Shown here in pieces: positions 37,070 to 46,200 of a stretch of 64,000 bases of DNA (position 1 is the first letter of the stretch; every line of letters begins with the position of its first letter). Origin of the DNA: Methylocystis rosea SV97. Its GTDB lineage: Bacteria > Pseudomonadota > Alphaproteobacteria > Rhizobiales > Beijerinckiaceae. The notes below the pieces were generated by a model. The model saw only the letters and a list, made by a program, of their open reading frames with translations. It made no database searches and had not been told where the DNA came from. The DNA lies in the NCBI RefSeq assembly GCF_000372845.1, contig NZ_KB889963.1:744001-808000 (forward strand), given 5' to 3'. The translations under genes were made by a program, and so were the position numbers.

Positions 37070-37230
37070 TTTTTCCTCCAACAGCTTAAGCAACTGCGGA
37101 CAAGGGGCGTCAGGGCGCTTTGCGATGCTGACGCGGTTTGGCGGCCCGGGCAAGCAAGTGGAAAATACTTGGCCAGGAAGGGCGCTCGCCATTATGAAAG
37201 GAAAACCTCAGCCAAGCATTGGAGAAACGG

Positions 37231-37572
37231 ATGCGCGCAGGTTGGCTTTTCATGGCCGCATTTGCCGCGGCTGGCCTCGCCGGCTGCAACGCCGCGCGCC
37301 AACCGCAGGTCGTTCCTCCCGGACCAGCGGGCCCGCCGCCGGCGCGTATGGTCGAAGCGCCTCCGCCGGACGCCCCGGGCTGCGCCGGCGCCGTCGCGCG
37401 CTATCGCTCCGTCATCGACAATGATCTCGCGATGGGCCACGTCAACCGGAGCGTCCATGCCCAAATCTCGAAAGAGATCGGCGAGGCGGCGTCAGCCTGC
37501 TCCAGCGGTCAGGACGGCCGCGCGATATCGCTCCTGCGCGCCTCGAAATCGCGGCACGGCTATCCAGGGTGA
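37231..37572 (+). CDS. small lipoprotein, hypothetical
   Basis: The 113-residue protein has a lipoprotein signal MRAGWLFMAAFAAAGLAGCN (lipobox Cys20). A Pro-rich spacer and a helical domain follow with two cysteines (GCAGAVARYRSVIDNDLAMGHV..., SACSSGQDGRA). The pattern resembles small periplasmic proteins seen in rhizobia; function unknown. ATG 37231 follows a GGAG site. It is divergent from the DUF2235 gene. Confidence 0.75.
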   Translation: MRAGWLFMAAFAAAGLAGCNAARQPQVVPPGPAGPPPARMVEAPPPDAPGCAGAVARYRSVIDNDLAMGHVNRSVHAQISKEIGEAASACSSGQDGRAISLLRASKSRHGYPG

Positions 37573-37695
37573 GGCGCGCGCGCCTGCGACATCAGCTTGG
37601 AAGCGCTCCAGACTAGATTGATTGACCTCATGTTTTGGCCTTCTTACTTTCGATGCGGACGCGGCGAGACCGTCGGGGCTCAGCGAACTCGGGAG

Positions 37696-38037
37696 ATGCG
37701 GTTTTTGAAGCGCGACCATTTTCTGGGGGTCCTCGTGGCCTCGGTCTTGGGCATTTCCGCCGCCGCTGCGGCTGAGAACGCCTTCACGCTCACGATCAAG
37801 GATCATCGCTTCGATCCGGCCGAACTTCGCGTTCCAGCCAATCAGCCGGCGACGCTGACCGTGAAGAATCTCGACGCCACGCCCGAAGAGTTTGAAAGCA
37901 AGAGCCTGCGGATCGAGAAAGTGATCCCCGGCAACAGCGAGGCGACCTTTACGCTTCGGCCGCTGAAAGCCGGCCGCTACAAATTCGAGGGCGAGTTTCA
38001 CGATAATACGGCCAAGGGCGAGGTCATCGCGGAATAG
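37696..38037 (+). CDS. periplasmic cupredoxin-like domain protein, iron-uptake associated
   Basis: The 113-residue protein has a signal peptide (MRFLKRDHFLGVLVASVLGISAAAAA) and a single Cupredoxin_1-type beta domain (FTLTIKDHRFDPAELRVPANQPATLTVKNLD...). It contains no Cys or Met after the signal, so the ligands of a type 1 copper site are absent. Acidic and His residues (KDHRFDP, EEFES, GEFHDNT) could bind iron. It lies 2 bases upstream of the FTR1 permease gene and probably feeds it, like the EfeO N-terminal domain. The ribosome site abuts the ATG, so the start is not certain. Confidence 0.82.
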   Translation: MRFLKRDHFLGVLVASVLGISAAAAAENAFTLTIKDHRFDPAELRVPANQPATLTVKNLDATPEEFESKSLRIEKVIPGNSEATFTLRPLKAGRYKFEGEFHDNTAKGEVIAE

Positions 38038-38039
38038 CC

Positions 38040-38873
38040 ATGCTCGGCGCGCTCATCATCGTCTTCCGCGAGGCCATCGAGGCCGGCCTCATCATTGGCA
38101 TCGTTCTCGCCGTGACTCGCGGCGTCGCCGGCTCTCGCGGCTTCGTCGCGGCCGGCGTCGGAATCGGCGCGCTGGGCGCGATTGTCGTCGCCGCTTTCGC
38201 CGACCGGCTCTCGCAAGCTTTCGCCGGCAGCGGGCAGGAGCTCTTTAACGCCTCGATCCTCGCGATCGCCGTCGTCATGCTCGTCTGGCACAACATCTGG
38301 ATGGCGCAGCATGGGCGCGAGCTGGCGCAGAATCTTTCGGACGTCGGGCGGGCGGTGGCGCGCGGCGACGAGACGCTCTTCGCGCTGACCGCCGTCGTCG
38401 GCCTCGCCGTGCTGCGCGAAGGCGCCGAGGTGGCGCTGTTTCTTTACGGCATTCTCGCCTCTGGCGAATCCGGCTGGGACGTCTTCGCCGGGGGACTCGC
38501 CGGACTGGCGCTCGGCGCGTTGACGAGCGTCGCGACATTCTATGGACTCGTCGCGATCCCCCCGCGGCGCTTGTTCGCCGTAACGACATGGCTCATCACG
38601 CTGCTCGCCGCCGGCCTTGCGGCGCAATGCGTCGCTTTTCTGCAGCAGGCGGGCTTCGTGACGGCGCTCTCCGACACCGCCTGGGACTCGTCATGGATTT
38701 TATCGGATAAGAGCATCGTCGGCCGTGTGCTGCACACGCTGATCGGCTATGCCGACCAGCCTTCCGCCATGCAGGTCGCTGTGTATCTCGCGACGCTCGT
38801 CGTCATCGTCGCGGCGACCAGATTTTTTGCCGCGCGGCCGCCTTCGGCCTCGGTGGGCGCTCCGGCGGAGTAG
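38040..38873 (+). CDS. FTR1 family iron permease
   Basis: The 277-residue membrane protein has about seven hydrophobic segments and the two REXXE iron-translocation motifs (FREAIEAGL near residue 9 and LREGAEVAL near residue 125). It carries ferric or oxidised ferrous iron across the inner membrane together with a cupredoxin partner. It is co-transcribed with that partner upstream. No EfeB peroxidase is in view. Convergent with the PBP1a gene. Confidence 0.9.
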   Translation: MLGALIIVFREAIEAGLIIGIVLAVTRGVAGSRGFVAAGVGIGALGAIVVAAFADRLSQAFAGSGQELFNASILAIAVVMLVWHNIWMAQHGRELAQNLSDVGRAVARGDETLFALTAVVGLAVLREGAEVALFLYGILASGESGWDVFAGGLAGLALGALTSVATFYGLVAIPPRRLFAVTTWLITLLAAGLAAQCVAFLQQAGFVTALSDTAWDSSWILSDKSIVGRVLHTLIGYADQPSAMQVAVYLATLVVIVAATRFFAARPPSASVGAPAE

Positions 38874-38913
38874 CGTTTGGCTGGTCGCGCGCGCGCGGCG
38901 ATCGACCGCTGCC

Positions 38914-41163
38914 TCAGCCGCCGCCGAAGAGATCCTCGAATATGCTTCTATCCGGCGCCCCGCGCCTCTGCCGCGGCCGTTCGATCGAGCCGACCGTCGG
39001 TATGTCTTCCGGCGGCAGAAGATCGTCGATCGCGCGCGGCGGCTGCGACCTGGGCGGAGCGTCGCGTGGCGCGGGCGACGCCTCCGCTACGGGCGGTTGG
39101 TCGGGCGAGTCGCCGGGGATATGGGCGGGCGGTCGCGGCGCCGGCGCCGTTCTCGAGGATAGCGGTCGGGGCGCAGGCCTCGACTCCCCGGTGAACAAGC
39201 CGATGAGGTCATCCATCGGCTTGGCGATCTCCTCGGGGAGCGCAATGTTCTCCGACCGCCAGGCGCCCGCGGGCAGTCCGGCGACGGGCTGGCCCTTCAA
39301 GGCGACGCTCATGAAGCGGCTCCAGATTTCGACCGGCAGATTGCCCCCGGAAGCCTTTTTCGTCGGCGAGTTGTCGTCATTGCCGAGCCAGACGCCCGCG
39401 ACCAGCCGGCCCGTGTAGCCGACGAACCAGGCGTCGCGGAAATCCTGACTCGTGCCGGTTTTGCCGGCGGCGTTCCATCCCGGAAGCTCGGCCTTGCGGG
39501 CGGTGCCGGTGAGCAGCGTCTCCCGCATCATGTCGTTCATCATCGCCACATATTGCGGCGCGATGACGCGGCCGAGCGACGCATTCTTGCGCTGATAGAG
39601 AGTCTTGCCGGCGGCGGTCTTCACCTTGAGAATGACATGCGGTTGGACGCCGATCCCGCCATTGGCGAAAGGCGTATAGGCGGCGACGAGCTCGAGCGGC
39701 GTCACCTCCGACGTGCCGAGCGCGATCGAGGCGTTCGCCTGCAGGTCGGACTGGACGCCGAGGCGATGCGCAGTCTTCGCCACGGCCTTGGGGCCGACTT
39801 CGAGGCCCACACGCACGGCGACGGTGTTGAGCGACAGCGACAGCGCCTTGGTGAGGGTGACGGGTCCGAGATATTGACGGCTGTAGTTTTCGGGCCGCCA
39901 GCCTTTGACGTCGAGCGGACCATCCTCGCGCACGGACTCAGGGGTAAGTCCCTGTTCGAGCCCCGTCAGATAGACAAAGGGTTTGAAGGCGGAGCCGGGT
40001 TGGCGTTTCGCCGAGACCGCGCGATTGAACTGGCTGGCCGAATAGTCGCGTCCGCCGACGAGCGCCCGGATCGCGCCGGTGGGATCGAGGGCGACGATCG
40101 CGCCCTGGGCTACGCCGAATTTGGCGCCTTTCTCGTCGAGCTCCTGCTTGAGCGCGCCTTCCGCCGCCATCTCCATGCGCGCGTCGATCGTGGTCGTCAC
40201 GACGATGTCCTGGTCGATCGCGCCGATCGTGTCGTCGAGCATGTCCATGACATAGTCGGCGGCGTAATTGATCGACCCCGCGCCGATGTCGCTTCGGGCG
40301 CGTGCGGAATGCGACAGCGCCGTCGTCGCCGTCGACTCGCTGATATGGCCTTCCTGCGCCATGGCGGCGATCACCTGCGCCGCGCGCTCGGCCGCTCCCT
40401 CCGGATTGCGATCCGGCGCAAGCTTGCTCGGCGCCTTCATCAGTCCGGCGAGGACGGCGGCTTCAGACAAAGTGATGGTTTTCGCGCCATGGCCGAAGTA
40501 GCGCTCGGCCGCCGCTTCGACGCCATAGGCGCCGGAGCCGAAATAGACGCGGTTGAGATAGAGTTCGAGAATCTGGTCCTTGGAATATTTATGCTCGAGC
40601 CAGAGCGCGAGGATCGCCTCCTGGATCTTGCGCGAGATGGTGCGCTCCTGGGTCAGAAACAGGTTTTTGGCGAGCTGCTGCGTCAGGGTCGAACCGCCCT
40701 GCATGCCGCCGCGTCCCGTGACGTTGCGGACAATGGCGCGGCCGATGCCGATCGGATCGACGCCCCAATGCGAGTAGAAGCGGCGATCCTCGATGGCGAT
40801 GAAGGCTTTGGGGACATAGGGCGGGAGGTCCGCGAGCCGGATCGCCGCGCCGCCGGTGTCTCCCCGGTTGGCGAGGAGTTCGCCGTTCACGTCGAGGATG
40901 GCGATATTGGGCGGGCGTTTGGGCACCGCCAGCTGGTCGATCGGCGGCAGCCGCGCGCCGTAATAGACGGCGAGGCCGCCCCCCGCGATGGCCCCCCAGA
41001 GCGCCAGCGTGAAGCTCCAATAGATGAGCGCGCCAAAGAGCGAGCGCGAGCGGCGCGGCGTTTTGCGGGCGCGCGGGCGGGGCGGCGGACGGCGCTCGGC
41101 GCGCAATTCGCCGTCATCGTCGTCGTCGAACCGCGGTTCGCGACGCTTGTCGCTGCGCGCCAT
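38914..41163 (-). CDS. penicillin-binding protein 1A-type bifunctional transglycosylase/transpeptidase
   Basis: The 749-residue class A PBP has a basic N-terminus, one membrane anchor (about residues 43-67), a GT51 domain with IEDRRFYSHWG (catalytic Glu125) and QGGSTLTQQLAKN. The transpeptidase domain has QPGSAFKPF (SxxK), SLNTVAVRV (SxN) and GKTGTSQD (KTG). The tail is Pro/Arg-rich and disordered. It polymerises and crosslinks peptidoglycan. It ends 41 bases from the convergent FTR1 gene and shares a divergent region with the receptor gene. Confidence 0.95.
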   Translation of the reverse strand: MARSDKRREPRFDDDDDGELRAERRPPPRPRARKTPRRSRSLFGALIYWSFTLALWGAIAGGGLAVYYGARLPPIDQLAVPKRPPNIAILDVNGELLANRGDTGGAAIRLADLPPYVPKAFIAIEDRRFYSHWGVDPIGIGRAIVRNVTGRGGMQGGSTLTQQLAKNLFLTQERTISRKIQEAILALWLEHKYSKDQILELYLNRVYFGSGAYGVEAAAERYFGHGAKTITLSEAAVLAGLMKAPSKLAPDRNPEGAAERAAQVIAAMAQEGHISESTATTALSHSARARSDIGAGSINYAADYVMDMLDDTIGAIDQDIVVTTTIDARMEMAAEGALKQELDEKGAKFGVAQGAIVALDPTGAIRALVGGRDYSASQFNRAVSAKRQPGSAFKPFVYLTGLEQGLTPESVREDGPLDVKGWRPENYSRQYLGPVTLTKALSLSLNTVAVRVGLEVGPKAVAKTAHRLGVQSDLQANASIALGTSEVTPLELVAAYTPFANGGIGVQPHVILKVKTAAGKTLYQRKNASLGRVIAPQYVAMMNDMMRETLLTGTARKAELPGWNAAGKTGTSQDFRDAWFVGYTGRLVAGVWLGNDDNSPTKKASGGNLPVEIWSRFMSVALKGQPVAGLPAGAWRSENIALPEEIAKPMDDLIGLFTGESRPAPRPLSSRTAPAPRPPAHIPGDSPDQPPVAEASPAPRDAPPRSQPPRAIDDLLPPEDIPTVGSIERPRQRRGAPDRSIFEDLFGGG

Positions 41164-41441
41164 CGGATACTCGCCTGTCGCCGCCGCACGGGGCCGAAGT
41201 GCCTGATGAAGCGTAACGAAGGCCGTTTAAGGGCCGGTTAAGGGGCGGCGTCCTTATGCCATCCAGCATTTGATTGAGCGCAGTCAGGCTGTGGCCAAAC
41301 CGACACAGGTAAGTAAAATTGAAGCAATCATCTTACGCCGCGCTGGACGCAGGCGCCTCTCCTGCTAACGTTAAGCTAACTTACTAAAGAGTGCATACTC
41401 TGCGGCTCGCGCCCAGAGCCAAGCTCTGGGGGGGATCGCCG

Positions 41442-43925
41442 ATGCGCCACATGCGCCGAACGCCAGCTATTTTCGGTCTCCTCTTCCTCAGCGGCGTCTG
41501 GGCGTCCGTCGCGCTCGCCCAACAGGCGCTGCCGACGATCGAGGTCGGCGGCGCTCGGCGGCAGGCAAGCGCTGCGCGGCCGGGCCCACCCAGTCCAGGC
41601 CGCGCGCTCGCGCCCGCGCCTGCGCAACAACCGTCCTCGACGCTGCTTGCCTTGCGCGACGCTCCGCGCGTTCCGAGCGCCATGCAGCCGGCGCCGGGCG
41701 CTGAGATCGCAACCCTCTCTCGCGCGCAAATCGATAAATCGGTCAATTCGCTGACGACCATGGGCGTGGTGAAATATATGCCGAGCGTCACCGTGCGCGA
41801 GCGCTTCATCGGCGACCGCAACGGCATACTGTCCCTGCGAACGAACAGCACGCTCGCTGGCGCGCAGACCATGGTGTTCGCCGACAACGTGCTGCTGTCG
41901 AACTATCTCGGCAACAGCCCCAGCTTTCCGCCGCGCTGGGGGATGGTTTCGCCTGCGGAAATCGAGCGTGTGGACATCATGTATGGGCCGTTTTCGGCGG
42001 CCTACCCGGGCAATTCAATCAGCGGCGTTATGACGATCACGACGCGGATGCCGGAGAAATTCGAGGTCCATTATCAGGGCGACGGCGCGTTTCAGAACTT
42101 CGGCATCTTTGGCGCCAAGGAGAACAACCTCTCAGGTCATATGAATTTGTTGATTGGCGATAAGATTAACAATTTGAGATATTGGGTCGGTTACGACTGG
42201 CTCGACGCGCGCGGTCAGTCTGCTGATTTTACGGTCGCCAACCCAACGGTAGGGAGCGGCGGAACGCCCGTCATCGCCAAGGGATGGTTCGACGTTGACC
42301 CGCAAGGGCGCCCGCGCCTCATTGCCGCGCTGAACGGTCGCGACCATTCGCAGCAACATCTTGGCAAGGTCAAACTCGATTACGAGTTCCTACCCAATGT
42401 GCACGCCAAATATCAGACGGGCTTGTGGTCTTTCGTCTCCGACGCGGTTGTGACTCCCTTCCTGCGTCGCGCCGACAATGGCGCCGAATTCTATAATTCT
42501 CCAAGTAACGCCGTGCAGTTCGGCCCTTGGCGTTTCAATCTGCCGGCCACAAATCCGGCGCACGCCAACGCCAGCCATCTGATGCAGGCGGCGTCGTTGG
42601 TAAAGAAGGATGGCGGCGTTTTCGATTTCGACATCACCGGCACGTCCTATATTTTTCTCCGGGACTATCGCCACGCCGCCGTTCGCTATGGCGTGCAGCC
42701 GGGCGGCACGAATGTCGTGCAAACCGGCACATATTGGCGCACGCTTGACGCGCGCGGCACGTGGCGTCCCGAATGGGATCTTTTCGGCAAGCATGAAGTG
42801 TCGATGGGCGGCCATTGGGATGTCTATTCGCTGGCCTCGACGCAGACCAATACGCCAGTCTTCACCGACACGTTCTTCACCTCGATTCAGGCGGTTAACA
42901 CCGGCAAGACGTCAACTAAGGGCGTCTATGTCCAGGACGCATGGCGTGTTCATCCCGACTGGCTGATCAGCGCCGGAGGGCGCGGTGACTTCTGGGAAGC
43001 CTTCAACGGCATGAACCAGACGCTGACGGGCTTCAACACCTTTGGCGTTGGAGCGGCGCCGACCTTCTTCACCAATCGTTACAAGCAGTCCTTCTCGCCG
43101 AGCGGCGGACTTGTATGGAATGTGTCGCGGGATTTTGTGATGCGCGGCGCGATCGGACGGGCCTACCGCTATCCGACGGTCAATGAATTGTTCCAAAACC
43201 TCGTGACCCCGAACGCCATCACCATCGCCAATCCCGATCTTCAGCCCGAGATTTCGACGGTCTATGAACTGAGCGGAGAATATACGCTTGAGAACCTGTG
43301 GGGTTCGATCGGCTGGGCGCGGCCGCGCGTCACCCTGTTCATGGACGACCGCTGGAACTCCATCGCCAACCTCATCGATCCGGCTCTTCGAACCAGCGCC
43401 AATGTCAATGTCGACAAGGTGCGTTTCCGCGGCGTCGAGGGCGCGATCGACATGAAGGACTTCTTGACGGAACGCCTTGACATCAATGGCAGCGTGACCT
43501 TCACCGACGCGAAAACCCTGTCCAATTGGCGCCAGCCCAATACACAGGGCATGCAGTTCCTGCGCATTCCGCGCATCCGCCTGCGCGGTTTTGCTGTCTA
43601 TACGCCGCCGTGGGAGCCCAATCTCATCCTCTCGGCGGGCGTGCGATACCAAACCGCCGCCTTCAACAACCTCGACAATTCTGACTTCAACCATGACGTG
43701 CTTGCCGGCGGCTCCAGTTCGTTCCTGTTTTTCGACGCCAAGGCGAGCTACCGGCTTACGCCCGAGTGGACGCTCGCGGCGGGCGTCGACAATATCGGCC
43801 GCTATAAGGCCTATGCCTTTCATCCCTATCCGCAGCGCACCTATTATCTGAGCTTGCGATACGACTTCGCCGAAAAGACTCCAGGCGGTTTCATGCGATC
43901 CCTGCCGGGTCTAAATGCTTTGTGA
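41442..43925 (+). CDS. TonB-dependent outer-membrane receptor
   Basis: The 827-residue protein has a signal peptide (MRHMRRTPAIFGLLFLSGVWASVALA). A TonB-box-like stretch LPTIEV follows shortly after, then a long Pro/Ala linker, a plug domain (LTTMGVVKYMPSVTVRERF to IERVDIMYGPFSAAYPGNSISGV), and a 22-strand-type barrel with ASYRLTPEWTLAAGVDNIGRYKAY near the end. The ligand is unknown; the adjacent iron system is separated by the PBP gene. The start ATG 41442 was chosen by the signal peptide. The 278-base divergent region upstream shows no clear Fur box. Confidence 0.9.
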   Translation: MRHMRRTPAIFGLLFLSGVWASVALAQQALPTIEVGGARRQASAARPGPPSPGRALAPAPAQQPSSTLLALRDAPRVPSAMQPAPGAEIATLSRAQIDKSVNSLTTMGVVKYMPSVTVRERFIGDRNGILSLRTNSTLAGAQTMVFADNVLLSNYLGNSPSFPPRWGMVSPAEIERVDIMYGPFSAAYPGNSISGVMTITTRMPEKFEVHYQGDGAFQNFGIFGAKENNLSGHMNLLIGDKINNLRYWVGYDWLDARGQSADFTVANPTVGSGGTPVIAKGWFDVDPQGRPRLIAALNGRDHSQQHLGKVKLDYEFLPNVHAKYQTGLWSFVSDAVVTPFLRRADNGAEFYNSPSNAVQFGPWRFNLPATNPAHANASHLMQAASLVKKDGGVFDFDITGTSYIFLRDYRHAAVRYGVQPGGTNVVQTGTYWRTLDARGTWRPEWDLFGKHEVSMGGHWDVYSLASTQTNTPVFTDTFFTSIQAVNTGKTSTKGVYVQDAWRVHPDWLISAGGRGDFWEAFNGMNQTLTGFNTFGVGAAPTFFTNRYKQSFSPSGGLVWNVSRDFVMRGAIGRAYRYPTVNELFQNLVTPNAITIANPDLQPEISTVYELSGEYTLENLWGSIGWARPRVTLFMDDRWNSIANLIDPALRTSANVNVDKVRFRGVEGAIDMKDFLTERLDINGSVTFTDAKTLSNWRQPNTQGMQFLRIPRIRLRGFAVYTPPWEPNLILSAGVRYQTAAFNNLDNSDFNHDVLAGGSSSFLFFDAKASYRLTPEWTLAAGVDNIGRYKAYAFHPYPQRTYYLSLRYDFAEKTPGGFMRSLPGLNAL

Positions 43926-44075
43926 TGACGCCATCGCGCGGCGCCCGGCCGAAATTCGTGGACGAACCCCCGGCGGCGCGTCACCCGCCCTTGCGCTTCG
44001 CGTCCTGCCGCGCCAAAGTCTTCGCCCCCGGCGCGGCGGCCTGCCGCGCCGCAATCATATGCGGATTTTCCGGCG

Positions 44076-45194
44076 ATGAAGGTCACCATCGAGAGAGCGG
44101 CGCTGTTGCGGGCGCTCGGCCATGTTCACCGCGTGGTGGAGCGACGCACGACCATTCCGATCCTGGCGAATGTGCTGCTGTCCGCCAAGGACGGCGCGCT
44201 GACGCTCAAGGCCACTGATCTCGATCTTGAGATTACCGAGAAGACCGCGGCGGAGGTCTCCCAACCCGGGGCGACGACGCTGCCGGCGCATACGCTCTAC
44301 GACATCGTGCGCAAACTGCCGGAGGGCGCGCAGGTCTCTCTGGAAGCCACCGGAGACGCCGGACAGCTGACGCTGCGTTCGGGACGTTCGCGATTCAACC
44401 TCTCGAGTCTTCCCGAGAGCGACTTTCCCGACGTCACCTCCGGCGACTTCAGCCATAAGTTCGCGCTCGCGCCGGCGGATCTCAAGCGGCTGATAGAAAA
44501 AACGCAATTCGCCATCTCTTCCGAAGAGACGCGCTATTACCTCAACGGCATCTATCTCCATACGCTTGATGTTGAGGGCCGGCCGATGCTCCGGGCCGTC
44601 GCGACCGACGGCCATCGTCTGGCGCGGCTGGAGCTTCCCGCGCCTGAAGGCAGCGCGGGCATGCCGGGCGTCATCCTGCCGCGCAAGGCCGTCACCGAAG
44701 TAATGCGTCTCATCGAGGATGCGCAGGGAGACGTTTCAGTCGAGCTTTCGATCAACAAGATGCGCTTCACCTTCGGCGACGCGCTGCTGACGACCAAACT
44801 GATCGACGGCACGTTCCCCGATTACGGGCGCGTCATTCCCGCCGGCAACGACAAGCGGCTCACTGTCGAGCGCGACGTCTTCGCCAAGGCGGTCGATCGC
44901 GTCTCGACGATTTCCTCCGAGCGCGGCCGCGCCGTCAAACTCTCGCTCTCCGACAGCAAGCTCGTGCTGTCCGTCACCAATCCAGACCAGGGCTCGGCGG
45001 TCGAGGAGCTCGAAGCCGACTATGACGGGCCGCCGCTCGATATCGGCTTCAACGCCCGCTACCTCCTGGACATCACCCAGCAGCTCGACAGCGACACGGC
45101 GCTCTTCAAACTCGCCGACCCCGGCTCGCCGACGCTGGTGCAGGACCGTGACGGGGCCACGGCGCTCTACGTCTTGATGCCGATGCGCGTTTAA
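44076..45194 (+). CDS. dnaN: DNA polymerase III subunit beta (sliding clamp)
   Basis: The 372-residue clamp starts MKVTIERAALLRALGHVHRVVERRTTIPILANVLL and has all three clamp domains, ending ALYVLMPMRV. It encircles DNA and holds polymerase III. The last 78 bases, including the stop, recur at 46201-46278 with four differences, so the present 3' end may have been delivered by an integrated element. No dnaA or recF is in the window. Confidence 0.97.
   Translation: MKVTIERAALLRALGHVHRVVERRTTIPILANVLLSAKDGALTLKATDLDLEITEKTAAEVSQPGATTLPAHTLYDIVRKLPEGAQVSLEATGDAGQLTLRSGRSRFNLSSLPESDFPDVTSGDFSHKFALAPADLKRLIEKTQFAISSEETRYYLNGIYLHTLDVEGRPMLRAVATDGHRLARLELPAPEGSAGMPGVILPRKAVTEVMRLIEDAQGDVSVELSINKMRFTFGDALLTTKLIDGTFPDYGRVIPAGNDKRLTVERDVFAKAVDRVSTISSERGRAVKLSLSDSKLVLSVTNPDQGSAVEELEADYDGPPLDIGFNARYLLDITQQLDSDTALFKLADPGSPTLVQDRDGATALYVLMPMRV
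45117..45194 (+). repeat. direct repeat, copy 1: 3' end of dnaN
   Basis: The final 25 codons and TAA stop of dnaN. It matches 46201-46278 at 74 of 78 positions: differences at repeat positions 16, 24, 45 and 78. Only one changes a residue (Thr to Ala); the others are two silent third-base changes and TAA/TAG. It is the left boundary of the putative insertion. Immediately after it lies a palindrome AAAGCTTTAAGCTTT. Confidence 0.9.
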
Positions 45195-46200
45195 AGCTTT
45201 AAGCTTTCTCGAAGTAGCGGCTCCCAGGCTTTAATAATCTGTGCTAAATCTATGCGAAGTGCCGGATATTACATTTTTGAAAAACAAATAAAGCCAGAGA
45301 CATGGAGTCCGGCCGGTATATTATTTTTCGATGGAAGTTCCGCAACGATCGTTAGTTCTTGGAAAAATTTTTCTTCCGGGACCGAAGCTCAGGTTATTGC
45401 TGCTGCAATGCGCTATTTCAGCTCTATGGATATCTTGGACGATCAGATTAGGCTCACGTGGTCTTCCTTCACACCAGGTCAATATTACCACAAGGTGGCC
45501 CGGCCTGTGGTCAGTTCGCATTGGCAAAACACGAATCACATGCTGCCTTTGCGTCATGACGCACAGCCTGAGGTGCTAACTCATCAAACACACTTAAGAA
45601 CCCTAATTGGATTGTTGGATAGAATACTGTTGGTCGTTTACCCTTCACGAGACACTCTCTCTACCTACGGCTACGAAATTAGAAACCTATTAATTCTTGC
45701 TTGCACCGAGTGCGAAACGCAGTGGCGTGCCGTCCTGCAGGCCAACGGTTATGTAAAGGAACATTACTCGACCAACGACTATGTGCGGCTTGAACGGGTT
45801 CTACGACTTCGGGAGTATGAAGTCGCCTTGACCCGCTACCCTTCATTCGAACCGATACGTCCTTTCGGTTCTTGGCATGCGGCGGGAAATCCGACCCAGG
45901 ATCTGGGTTGGTATAACGCCTACAACGCCACCAAGCACAACCGAAATGAGAATATACCCAAGGCGAGCTTGGGCAATGCTATGACGGCGCTGTGCGCATG
46001 TTGGGCAGTGTTAGTAGCTCAATACGGCGGCCCCGTTCTGGGTGACGCTCAGGATATTCGCGAATATTTTGACTTAAAGGCAAAACCGAAATGGGACTTG
46101 TCAGAATCCTATATTTTCCACGTGTGTGACGAACATTTTAGGACCTGGAACGCTGTAAGCTGTCCTTTTTAGCTCGCCTCGCAAAGCGCGAGCGTGAGCT
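45195..46200. mobile_element. putative small integrated segment at the dnaN 3' end
   Basis: About 1 kb lying between the two dnaN-end repeats. It contains one AT-richer gene and short AT-rich flanks, including the palindrome just after copy 1 and an imperfect AGCTC/GAGCT hairpin just before copy 2. No integrase, transposase or terminal inverted repeat is visible, so it is either a remnant of a larger site-specific element, a non-autonomous element, or a recombination scar from a related strain's dnaN region. Confidence 0.5.
45252..46172 (+). CDS. orphan protein, possible HEPN-like accessory/defence gene
   Basis: A 306-residue protein of no recognised family, read from ATG 45252 with no strong ribosome site but an AT-rich TAATAAT stretch upstream. 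The codons are much more A/T-ending than those of every neighbour. The N-terminal third is mixed alpha/beta-like (SPAGILFFDGSS, MRYFSSMDILDDQIRL). The C-terminal half is helical with GWYNAYNATKHNRNENIPKA, then ALCACWAVLVAQYG. A W..YN..KH.R stretch followed by a helix recalls HEPN-type RNase/abortive-infection proteins; this is inference only. No partner gene is beside it. Confidence 0.7.
   Translation: MRSAGYYIFEKQIKPETWSPAGILFFDGSSATIVSSWKNFSSGTEAQVIAAAMRYFSSMDILDDQIRLTWSSFTPGQYYHKVARPVVSSHWQNTNHMLPLRHDAQPEVLTHQTHLRTLIGLLDRILLVVYPSRDTLSTYGYEIRNLLILACTECETQWRAVLQANGYVKEHYSTNDYVRLERVLRLREYEVALTRYPSFEPIRPFGSWHAAGNPTQDLGWYNAYNATKHNRNENIPKASLGNAMTALCACWAVLVAQYGGPVLGDAQDIREYFDLKAKPKWDLSESYIFHVCDEHFRTWNAVSCPF

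Noticed and set aside
37573-37695. Fur or Irr box before the cupredoxin-FTR1 genes
   Set aside because: GACTAGATTGATTGACC is AT-leaning but does not fit a Fur or ICE consensus well enough.
39553-41241. 562-codon plus-strand open frame over the PBP1a gene
   Set aside because: A shadow of a GC-rich gene; Arg/Asp/Gly-rich composition with no recognisable domain or ribosome site.
45195-45251. attachment-site core or transposon end at the AAAGCTTTAAGCTTT palindrome
   Set aside because: No matching sequence was seen at the other boundary, so I do not call it an att core; only the 78-base dnaN repeat is shared.
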